NCBI GenBank assembly: GCA_025200525.1
Contig: CM045770.1
Coordinates: forward strand, 82,455,647-82,519,646
From: Camellia lanceoleosa
Lineage: Eukaryota; Streptophyta; Magnoliopsida; Ericales; Theaceae
Direction of reading: 5' to 3'
Length of the DNA: 64,000 bases
A model generated the notes under the pieces. The model was not told where the DNA came from and did no database searches. It saw only the letters and a list, made by a program, of their open reading frames with translations. Position 1 is the stretch's first letter, and the number at the start of each line of letters is the position of its first letter. Positions 55,118 through 64,000 of this stretch are shown piece after piece. Both the position numbers and the translations under genes were made by a program.

Positions 55118-55800
55118 CCAAGAAGAAGAAAGGAGTTGGAAGCCTTCGAGAAAAAATATTGAGGTGTTCGCCGACACCTTATGAAATGCCCGCATTGACC
55201 CCGAGGTCATATGCCACAGACTAACGCGACAGTCGGCCAAACCTGTAATACAATGAGCCAGAAGACCGACGTTGATGCACGTCGAAGCAGTTGAAGAGGA
55301 AGTAGCCAGACTTCTAGAGGCCAGGGCCATCCGAGAAGCCAATTATCCGACGTGGTTATCAAATACCGTGGTAGTAAAGAAGAAGAATGGCAAGTGGAGG
55401 GTCTGCGTAGACTTCACAAATTTGAACAAAGCTCGCCCCAAAGATGCTTTCCTCTCGCCAAAGATCGACTCAGTGGACGCCACATCCGACATGGAAGGAT
55501 GAGCTTGGACGATATAGGGGGTATCACCAGATAACCATGTACCCCCCGGATGAGGAGAAGACAGCATTTATCACTCCCAAAGGTCTGTATTGTTACAGAG
55601 TCATGCCTTTCGGGTTGAAGAACGCAGGAGCAACTTACCAAAGGCTGGTGACCAAGATGTTCAGACACTTGATTGGCCGAACTGTGGAAGTCTACATCGA
55701 TGATATGGTCGTGAAGACCAAGGAACCAAAGGATCATCTCGCCGACTTAGAAGAGGTCTTTGACATACTCAAAACATATCGGCCCGATTAAACGATCGAA
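55118..55800 (+). pseudogene. Reverse transcriptase of Tat element 2, broken
   Basis: 55272-55502 gives EEEVARLLEARAIREANYPTW, NTVVVKKKNGKWRVCVDF and ARPKDAFLSPKID. 55444-55791 gives [35 protein letters not shown] and [14 protein letters not shown], with the YIDD motif intact. Between the two, the LSF-DAY segment with the first catalytic aspartate is scrambled by a small indel near 55500. It is closely related to the RT of element 1. Confidence 0.9.
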
Positions 55801-56480
55801 ATGCGCTGCTTGGAGTCGGATCCGTAAGTTCTTGGGATACTGGTGACAAGAAGGGCATTGAAGCCACCAGATCGATCAAGGCCATTCGGAATTACAGAGT
55901 CCGACATCGGCTAAACAGTTCAGATGCATCGGAAGGGCCGCACCCTAAACAGTTCATGTCAAGTTCGGACAAGTGTAAACCTTTTTTCAACTGCAAAAGG
56001 CCGCAGATTTTTATGGACAGAGGAATGTGAGGCCGCTTTGGCCGACCAAGAAGTACCTTACCTCGCCCCGGTTTCAACACCCCAACTCGGGAAGAACCGT
56101 TCTTATACCTAGCAGCCAGAGCACGCAGAAGTCTTTGGATCGTCCGAGAAGAAAAAAGGAGAGCAGAGGGCGATCTACTATGTAAGTAAAACCTTGGCCA
56201 ATGCGTAAACAAGGTATTTACCATCGAGAAATTAATGTTGGCCTTGGTAATGGCCTCAAAGAAGTGAACAACCATTATTTTCGTGCTCACAAGATAGTGG
56301 TTCGACAGAGCACCCATTAAAATCCTTGTTACAACAGGGAGACTTGACCGAAGAATTGCAAGATGGGCGATAATTTTGGGCGATATGACTGGAGTTCGTG
56401 CCAAGAACGGCAATTAAGGGCCAAGTCTTGGTCGACTTCAGAGTCGAAGTTCTCGCTGAATACATCGAACATCGGCTCCG
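55801..56480 (+). pseudogene. RT connection / first RNase H of Tat element 2, heavily decayed
   Basis: This stretch lies where the RT connection and first RNase H should be. Only fragments are readable, such as KGRRFLWTEECEAAL (near 55990-56040) and an EQRAIYYVSKTL-like piece near 56165-56200, each in a different frame. No long frame is open. Confidence 0.55.
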
Positions 56481-57168
56481 TTGAGCCGAGATGAACGATG
56501 TCCAAACAAGGAAGGAGAAGCCCAAAGGGTAAGGAACCGAGGAAGGAAAATCAGACTCGCAAAGATCTACATCGGCGACTCCTTTCAACTTTTTGTTGAT
56601 GGGAGCTCAAACCGGCAGGGTGCAGGAGCAGGAGTAGTGTTAATTTCCCCCGATGGGGAGATACTGGAACAGTCTATTCGACTAGGGTTCAAAGCCTCGA
56701 ACAACGAGGCAGAGTACGAAGCATTAATTGCTGGACTGAAGCTGGCAGTAGCAACAGAGGCAGATGAGGTAATAGTTTTTTGTGACTCACAACTCATAGT
56801 GAATCAAACTACATGAGAGTTTGTTGCCCGAGATGAAAGGATGTCGGCATATGCAAAGGAAGTCATCAGGCTGGCAGACATGTTTCAAAACTGCCGACTT
56901 CTTCAAGTTAGCCGAGATGATAACAACCACGCCGACGCGTTGGCTAATTTAGCAAGCTCAATGCAAACCAGAAAGACGAGGACAATCATGGTGGATTACT
57001 TATCAAGCCCGAGCATAGAGTCACCACACACAATGCAAGAAGCATTATGTGTGGACATGGGACCAAGCTGGATGGAGCAAATTGTTGCATTCCTGAAAGA
57101 GGGTAAACTGCCAAAAGATCGAAAGGAAGCACACAAGGTCGCATCAAGTCGGCAAGATTCACCGACAA
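56481..57168 (+). pseudogene. RNase H (RVT_3 type) of Tat element 2
   Basis: 56481-56816 reads FQLFVDGSSNRQGAGAGVVL, KASNNEAEYEALIAGL and EVIVFCDSQLIVNQT, then a TGA at 56814-56816. The same frame continues with EFVARDERM and, from 56841, AYAKEVIRLADMFQ and DDNNHADALANLAS. The catalytic acids match element 1. The TGA stands where a glycine codon (GGA) is expected, so one base change stops the domain. Confidence 0.87.
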
Positions 57169-58260
57169 TGAGGCGACATCTGTACAAAAGATCCTTCACT
57201 GGACCCCTTTTAAGGTGTGTACACCCTCTCCAGGTCGAAGACTTTTTGTATGAAATTCATGAAGGAGTTTGTGGAAGCCACGCAGGGGGCAGATCGTTAG
57301 CTCATAGGGCCATTACCCAGGGGTATTGGTGGCCCTATATGCAAAAAAGATGCAAACCTATGTGAAGAAGTGTGAACAATGCCGAGGTTTGCACCATCGA
57401 TACATCACCACCGCCGACCTAAACCTGCTTCAAATTTCTGGCCATTTGCCCAATGGGCATGGATCTCGTTGAAAATTGCCCCAAGCAATCGGGCAACGGA
57501 AGTACCTACCGTAGCTGCAGACTACTTCACAAAATGGATCGAAGCAGAGCCGCCACAAAATCCGAGATGTGGACGTGAAGAACTTCATCCGAAGAGCATC
57601 ATCACCAGATTTGGGATTCCAAGAGCAATCATTGCCGACAACGAACACGCTTGACAAAGAAACTCATCAAGAAACTTTGCGACAAGTACAAGATAAAGAA
57701 TTATTTTTCAACACCAAGCTTTCCCCAAAGTAATGGGCAAGCCGAAGCATCAAACAAAGTCATTCTAGATGGAATAAAGAAGAGGCTGCAGGCACCAAAA
57801 GAAAAGTGGGTAGACGAATTGCCCAACGTACTGGGCCTATCGTGACTACACCGAGAAGATCAACAGGGGAATCCCCTTTTGCCATGGCTTATGGCACAGA
57901 AGCAGCCATTCCGTTGGAGATCGGCATCCCTGGGATCAGAACGCAGGGAGTTGAGAACGGTACTAATGATGTGTTCTTAGCCAGAGATCCGGACCTACTA
58001 GAAGAAAGAAGAGAGAAAGTTTAATCCAAATTTTGTAGCATACCAAAGAACAAACTTGCCAAAGCTTATAACAAGAAGGTCAATCCAAGGATTTCCAAGT
58101 CAACGACCTAGTCTTGAGAAAAGTCGTGAATAAGAAGGATCCCAGAGAAGGCAAGCTTGGCCCAAATCGAAGGCCCTGAGAATCACCTCGGTGTTAGGGA
58201 ATGGGGCATATCGGCTCGAAGATAATGAGGGCAAAGCATTGCCTAGACCATGGAACACTT
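57169..58260 (+). pseudogene. Integrase of Tat element 2, broken
   Basis: The zinc-binding region reads LYEIHEGVCGSHAGGRSL and then, after a one-base shift near 57340, VKKCEQC. The core follows in pieces: MGMDLVENCPKQSG (first Asp) in one frame, AADYFTKWIEAEP in another, RAIIADN (second Asp), then SFPQSNGQAEASNKVILDG with the final Glu, and STGESPFAMAYGTEAAIPLE. The C-terminal part near 58080-58255 keeps VLRKVVNKKDPREGKLGP and PRPWNTCNLK. It has the DD-35-E residues, but at least four frame shifts. Confidence 0.85.
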
Positions 58261-58444
58261 GTAATTTAAAGTTTTTCTATCATTAGATGTTCTTTGATTT
58301 TTCTCGCCGGTATGATCAATAAAACCTTAGCAGAATTTCTCTGAACTTATATAAACTTTGCACGATGTTGTTTTTTGAATAATGAGAACCCAAGAGGAAC
58401 TTAGGTTCACAGTGGGGGCAGAGAGAAGACATTAGTAATGCTTA

Positions 58445-58820
58445 GTTAAAGTTAAGCCGAGATAAATTCCTTATCTTTACTTGTTGAAATTTGTAGCAAT
58501 TTACAAGTTAAAGTTAAGCCGAGATAAATTCCTTATCTTTACTTGTTGAAATTTGTAGCAATTTACAAGTAAAAGTTAAGCCGAGATAAATTCCTTATCT
58601 TTACTTGTTGAAATTTGTAGCAATTTACAAGTTAAAGTTAAGCCGAGATAAATTCCTTATCTTTACTTGTTGAAATTTGTAGCAATTTACAAGTTAAAGT
58701 TAAGCTAATATGATTGTTATCTTCACTTGTTGAAATTCGTAGTAATTTACAAGATGAAGATTAATTGAATTTATATACTTTATACTTGTTGAAGCTTATG
58801 ACAAGTTTACAGGTGAAGCC
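58445..58820 (+). repeat. 62-bp tandem hairpin array in Tat element 2
   Basis: Units start GTTAAAGTTAAGCCGAGATA at 58445, 58507, 58569, 58631 and 58693 (the last diverged), with a further decayed unit to about 58820. Each has two potential hairpins: AGATAA/TTATCT, and ACTTGT..AAATT/AATTT..ACAAGT. It lies between the end of integrase (about 58260, plus strand) and the end of the antisense block (about 59130, minus strand), the same place as the array of element 1. Confidence 0.9.
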
Positions 58821-59129
58821 CTAGCCGAGGCAAATTTGCAGGTGTAATGCCCGAGGTATGTTACCCGAGAAGATTGCACAAAGAAGAAAGAGTCTGGAAA
58901 TTATGCAAAATATTCTAAGTATAGAACCATTCGTATAATAAGAAGAATTTGAAGACACAAGCATTCAGAAAGTAACAATTGCATAAAAGAAAGGCACTAT
59001 GGCCTAAGTAAAATTCTTGTTCACAAGTTTCAGAGAAGGCACTTCGGCCACAAAAGAGAGCTTACATAAAAAGAAAACAAAATACAAAAAATAGAAGAAA
59101 ACAAAAAGCGTCAAGGTCATTCTTCTTCA

Positions 59130-61430
59130 ACTTGAATGTAAGGTTATGGAACCCTAAGGCTCTGGAAGAACCACCTCGGTGTCTTTTGGGTCCACAACCT
59201 CTGATCTTTTTCACCAGAACCCCTGTGTTCCTTATTTGCCACGACCTGAGTGTTTGTCACCGCAACCTCGCCGTCAATCTCGCTAAGGTTTCATCAACAC
59301 TTCTCCCAATTAGAAGCATATCGAAGACAAAGTAATCCGAGCCTTTCCTTGGGTTGCTTCTCAACCTCTTCATCCCCAAAGGAGGTCCAAAATTTGGTCG
59401 GTCTTGGGAGGGGATTTAGCCTTCCTCACCAGGGGTTCATCTTTATCTTCATCTTTATCTTCATCTTCAGCCTCGGCTTCAGATTCAGATTCATCTTGGC
59501 TTTGAGATGGAGGAAGAGGGCAAGGAAGACGAGGGTTCTTGCGCCATGGCGAAGTCGACCGGAAGATCAAGCTTTTTGGCCAGAGCATTCCAACCTAGGA
59601 CGATCCTTTGTTGCAAGCTTGCTTGACCAAGCTTATGGTAGTCTTGTCAAATGGCCATGCCTTGGTTGTAGGCTTCAATTTCAAATTTTTTCGTGGCGAG
59701 CATCCCTAAGCTCTTTCTCCTTCAAATTTCTTAGCCTCGCTTCCTTTTTCTGGCCGCTACTTTCTTGACGTTAGAAATTTCACTTTTGAAGAGCAATTGA
59801 TTGGGCCTTTGTGGTCGCCTACCGCTTCTTCCAAATTTTTCATCCTCAACTGATCTCTTTTTGGGTCTTTTGAAGAGCGAAGAAACTCCTTCTTTAATCT
59901 GAGAGCTCCTCCTTGTTTCAAATGCCTTCACGAGAAGGCATGGGCGTTGAACGGTGCGAAAGTTCATAAAGACAAAGGTTATTACAAAGTAAAAATGACA
60001 TTTTACAAGTATGAAGATAAGACAAAATTATCAAAGTTCTCAAGGTTTACTTGACTCGAGCGTTGCAACATGAGGGCATAGTTCTCATATTCACTGATCT
60101 TGGAGTTTTTCTCAAGATCACCTTCAATGAGAACAGCCATGCTGAGTGCCACGCCGACGTTGATGTCAGAGGCGCTCTCGTGGGCATAAACTGGCCTGTC
60201 CTCCAGAGTTATCTTGGGAGCCCATGGAATTTTGGACCCTGAGGGCGTCCCAGCGGCTGATTTTTGTTTTTTTGCTGAAGTGGATCCAGAAGGTTGTGCC
60301 CCAGCCGACCTCTTTGATGGTGCCAAGGTGGTCTTCTCGGCCAATTGAGAGATTGGAAGGGCATCTTCGCCCCCAAGAATCGGTTTGAAGAGCCTTGGCC
60401 TTGGGTTGGGCCTTCGACTCTCTTGGGCTTCTACCGAGGGGTTGTTTAAGGTGTTCTTCTTCCATATCATCTGGCAGTCGCCAAGAGGTTCAAAGACCTT
60501 CTTCTTTGGTTTTTCCATTTAATTGCTTTTGACGAGTTTGCGTCGGCGCTGCCGCTTTTCTTAGATCGAACCAAATTTGGTGCCAAGTCGATGGTCGGCC
60601 TACCGCTCGAAGTGGAGACAACTTGTTCTTGAAGCTAGCCATGAGAGGCTTTTTTTCCTCCGCTTTGGAACGTCGGCCAACTTTGATGTGTATGTGGGTA
60701 TGAAGTTTAGGAGCAAAGGGGCCTTGCTTTTCAAGCGGAAGATCCAAGAGCTTCTTTAGATCTTTCCAGGATAAAAGGATCGGAAGTCCTTATGCGGTCA
60801 AGTAACGTCGCAAAATGTAACAAAAACATGAGAAAGATAAAACTTTTGGAAATTTGTTGAAAAAAGCAAGAGCTAAACAAGTTAATGATGGGTTTACCCT
60901 TGCCCTCCCTCATCGCTCGTGGGAGAGGAAAAGATGGACTTCCTCATCCGGGCCGAACTCCCAATTGCCGACACAATGAGGTAATCATCTCCCCCCTTTG
61001 TTGGAGTCTGGAAGGTCGGCTACTAGTTTGTAGGTCATGGACCTCGGCTTGAGGTAATAGACATAACCTCTCTCCTTAAGGTTGAGGGGCACATGGTGTA
61101 ACAAAACCGGATATCGAAGAGTAATTCTAACGTTCTCTCGCCGAGCTAAGGCTATTATTCCAAAGAAGTGTTCTAAAGGCATTAATGGAAAGTTGCATGG
61201 GGTTGAGTGTAGTAGTGAAGGACCTCAAACAGGGGATCAAGAGGAAACCTAAGTCCACATTGACGAAGGCAACTACAGGAAAGGCATTTTATCGCCATCC
61301 GGCAAAATGGAGTCGCTATCCCCAAATTAGCCTGAGGTGAACGTCATCAGGGATGGAAAATTCCTGCCTAAAGTTTTGAAGTTTGGTTGGGGTGTTCACT
61401 CTGTCTCTCCACACACCCATGGTCCTGATG
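59130..61430 (-). pseudogene. Antisense extra gene of Tat element 2 (aORF)
   Basis: Minus-strand gene-like block homologous to 25854-27940. Near 61370-61320 it reads FRQEFSIPDDVHLRL (element 1: FRKDYNISDDVHLSL). 60985-61182 gives GYVYYLKPRSMTYKLVADLPD. 60003-60518 gives KIPWAPKITLEDRPVYAHESA, and NVGVALSMAVLIEGDLE follows (element 1: FEWAPKITYKNRPTS). 59731-59967 is basic, and 59370-59588 has an acidic run (DESESEAEAEDEDKDEDKDE), as at the C-terminus in element 1. Stops and shifts occur throughout. The role is unknown. Confidence 0.6.
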
Positions 61431-62315
61431 AAATAAGTGTCTGGCTACAGAAACAGAGTATTTAAGGACCTCGGCTAAAACCTAGGTACGGATTGTTTAA
61501 ATTTTTCCTAAAGATTGAAGGTTCTACAGCAAATCCCAAACCTAAATCTACGAAGAACGAGTAAGAATGGCAGAAAATCTGGAAAACAGAAAAGCAAGAT
61601 TGAAGTTTCAGAATCAACGAACACAAAGGCTAGACGACAAGAACAAGAGGTGCAACAGTGTGAGTGTTCACAACATGTGCAAAAACATGAAATAATACAT
61701 GCTTAAGTGAACAACCAGAGCAATGGAAGCAAGAAATTTCAGAAAACAAGTAAAGACTGAAGAAGAGGGGAATGGTGGTTTACCAGAAAGGATGAAGCCG
61801 AGATGAGTTCTGCCGAGGTCAGGCAACGTAGGCAACAGCGGCTTGAGCTTCACAGAAATGGCAAAGGCAGAACTGATGCAGAGCTTCGAGCTTGGGACAA
61901 TGGAGGATTCGAAAGAGGAAGAGCTACAGAGAGAAAGAGAACAAGAATTTCGAAATGCAAAAGTGGAGCGAAGGAGAGAGAGACAAACGTTTTTGTCAGA
62001 AGTGAAGCGGCGGCAAAACAAAGCAATAATTGTGCCTAGGGTAACGACGCTACGGGCGCAAGCGAGGAAAGACGCTTTGCCGGGCGCGCCACCAAAGACG
62101 GACCAATAAGGAAAAAACGCGTCGGTTAAACGGTTGAAAAATGGTGCATGACAGCTCATACACACAGTAAGGAAATTGATTTGAATCTGAAGAGGACATG
62201 CCATCCTGGAATGAATGATCTCGGCTAGTAAGTTCTTAGGCCGATGTACGAGAAAGAGTTCGGAGATAGGTTCCATCACCTCAGAATGCCGAGGTAATAG
62301 AACCTAGGGGGCAGT
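61431..62315. other. Leader of the antisense block and polypurine tract, Tat element 2
   Basis: Region between the antisense gene start and the 3' LTR. No credible protein is seen; the minus-strand frame at 61668-62279 is low quality. The polypurine tract CTAGGGGGCAG (62304-62314) directly precedes the LTR and primes plus-strand synthesis. Confidence 0.55.
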
Positions 62316-62883
62316 TGTGGGGATATATTTTCAGAGCACCAGCACGTGGCCGGGGTGACGCCGATGCGTCAGCTTAGGTGCCTCGTGTCCTAATTGTTAT
62401 GCCGAGGTAATCACGGATAGGCCGAGGTTATCTCCGAAGATATCAGAATCCGAGATAAGCGGATATGGGACAAGAGTCCTAGAATGAAGAGGGAACTCAA
62501 CCTGGATAAGGGATAAGAGTCCTAGATTGGGAGAAACTTCAGTTTGGGTAAAGATAAACTCTTGGGGAGTTTTGTCCTAATTCCACTGAGAGTCCTAGCT
62601 TAGCAGTAATCCTAAGTCCATTAGGGCCAGGCTCCTATTGGGACTAGGATTGTATTGGCTATAAAAGAGAGGCACCCCCATGGGTCTAAGGTATGCTTTT
62701 GATACTCAAGCTTGTGAGTTTAGCACTTGATTTATCTTTGAGAGATATACTGACTTGATCGTCGTGAGTGTGGGTGGACGAACCACCATGATTCTTATAT
62801 TTCGACAGTCGCCTGTGTGCCTTCTATTCTCACGGCTCTCCAGGTTGACTACTAGCGAGGCGGTGTGTAAAATCACTCACACA
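62316..62883 (+). repeat. Tat element 2, 3' LTR
   Basis: TGTGGGGATA...CACACA, 568 bp. TATA box at 62660-62667. It is identical by eye to the 5' LTR for the first 449 bp. Confidence 0.93.
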
Positions 62884-63726
62884 ATAATAATAATAATTTT
62901 AAAAAAAAACAATTTAGATAAACTGTATTCGGGTCAACCAAGATGTGTGGATGTGGGCCTTGCAGGCTCGCACTCATCAAATATATATTAAATCAAAAAT
63001 CCGTTTAGATTGACGATCAGTAGTTAAATAGTCATTTTTTTTCAAATTTTCGAGTCATTAGATTCGATACTTATCTAACAACTCACATTTTTCAATTAGT
63101 CAGAATTAAAATGGATACGAATAAATCTGATTTTTCCACATTGACTAAAAGACTACAGATTGGACGTCTAATTCACTTAATTTTAGTGTCCAATAACTCA
63201 TACAATCACTTGACCCAAAGTTCATCATGATCAAATAACATAATTTAAAGATTAAAGACAGAATGGAAAAGGATTAGACACCTATTTTACTTAATTTAAA
63301 GACATCATCCAATCATCAGTTGGTCAAATTAATAAACTAATTGAAACAATATAAGTTCACATCCATGGAATTTGCTATTTTTTATTCTTTTATTTATTTA
63401 TATTTAAAAATCTATAAGCCAAAACATAAGTAGTGGAACTCAGGAGAGAATAATGTTGTCAAGTGTGTTTTATGTGGGGAAGGTTTCACTCACCAAACCA
63501 CCTCCACCAAGTCCGACTGGACCGATTGTATTTGTGTTATTTATTTATTTGTGTGTGTTTATATATTTTATATGTTTGTAGATTGGTAACAACTTTTCTA
63601 GTGGCATTTTATAATAACTTTTGTTGGAGTGGAATTTTGTCCACATCTTAAAAAATTTCTCTTAAAACTATTATTAAACGATAAATATTAATAGGCGTCT
63701 ATATAATCTAAATAGGACAATATTTA
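62884..63726. other. AT-rich flank
   Basis: No gene or element recognised. The first bases (ATAAT) are the right TSD copy of Tat element 2 inside an ATA-type microsatellite. Confidence 0.6.
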
Positions 63727-63845
63727 GTAGTTTAAAATTTTGTGGCTCAAATAGTTCAAATTTGTCAAAACGACGTCATTTTATACTTATTTACACTCAA
63801 AACGATATTGTTTTAAGTGATTTGAGTCACAAAATTTTGAGTTAC
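63727..63845. mobile_element. Small foldback MITE
   Basis: 119 bp with 26-bp inverted ends: the left end, from 63727, contains AAAATTTTGTGGCTCAAAT and the right end contains ATTTGAGTCACAAAATTTT, with about four mismatches over the whole arm. The interior contains AAAACGACGTCATTTT and the similar AAAACGATATTGTTTT. No clear TSD. Confidence 0.65.
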
Positions 63846-64000
63846 CTAGCATTGTTGATCTAAATAATATATATGCTTTACATTTTCTTGTATCAAATGG
63901 GTATTTGTTATTCAGACCTCTTTAAAATAGGGTCTTGCCACAAGGGAATATATATATATATATATTTTTTTTGAATATATTTTTTAAAACTAATTTTAGA
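63846..64000. other. AT-rich end of window
   Basis: Contains a TA microsatellite near 63950-63965. Nothing else is seen. Confidence 0.6.

Larger units (their letters stand above)
52119..62883 (+). mobile_element. Tat-type Ty3/gypsy retrotransposon 2
   Basis: 10.8-kb LTR retrotransposon with LTRs 52119-52693 and 62316-62883, PBS, gag, protease, RT, RNase H, integrase, a tandem repeat array, an antisense gene block and a polypurine tract (CTAGGGGGCAG at 62304-62314). ATAAT flanks both ends, a 5-bp TSD, though it lies in an ATA-type microsatellite. The first 449 bp of the LTRs are identical by eye, but almost every coding region is frameshifted. It sits directly beside Tat element 1. Confidence 0.92.

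Noticed and set aside
61668..62279. 203-codon minus-strand ORF near the 3' LTR of element 2
   Set aside because: Ser/Phe/Leu-rich with no recognisable motif and no counterpart in element 1. It is more likely the leader of the antisense block.

Overview
The window is plant nuclear DNA, most likely from a eudicot. It holds one recognisable cellular gene fragment: the last two coding exons of CDC48, an AAA+ ATPase. They are separated by a spliceosomal intron that a LINE has enlarged to 6.9 kb. The remaining sequence is AT-rich intergenic DNA and nested transposable elements. I see no tRNA or rRNA gene and no CRISPR array.

Layout. 1-7486: CDC48 exons (+) at 2-271 and 7196-7486. The intron contains a near full-length, mutated L1-type LINE (-, 597-6693) with an 18-bp target-site duplication (TSD), and a 233-bp MITE sits inside that LINE. 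7487-17040: about 10 kb of AT-rich DNA with small DNA transposons, including a hAT-like element with a perfect 8-bp TSD (10249-10794), a Mutator-like element with a 9-bp TSD and a GC-rich core (15658-16117), and several MITEs. 17041-22200: a second, different LINE (+), with an RRM domain in ORF1. 22201-24164: AT-rich DNA with a 30-bp perfect palindrome.

24165-52076: an old Ty3/gypsy retrotransposon of the Tat type on the minus strand. Three later insertions split it: a solo LTR at 31577-37407, a solo LTR of the same family at 37896-40166, and a giant non-coding LTR at 40460-50253. The first and third of these carry further giant LTRs (32638-36611 and 41187-46261). Removing the first two insertions plus one TSD copy restores the reverse-transcriptase reading frame exactly. 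52119-62883: a second Tat-type element (+) with recognisable LTRs, primer-binding site, gag, protease, RT, RNase H and integrase. Its reading frames are broken, yet the first 449 bp of its two LTRs are identical by eye. 62884-64000: AT-rich flank with a small foldback MITE.

Main observation. Both Tat elements share the same layout at the 3' end: integrase, then a tandem array of hairpin-forming repeats (61-bp and 62-bp units), then a related gene-like sequence in antisense orientation. The array therefore lies between two convergent 3' ends in both elements, and both arrays contain the 9-mer AGCCGAGAT on the element sense strand. The giant LTRs carry their own repeated hairpins, one showing a compensatory base-pair change. 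All coordinates were read by eye and no database search was possible.
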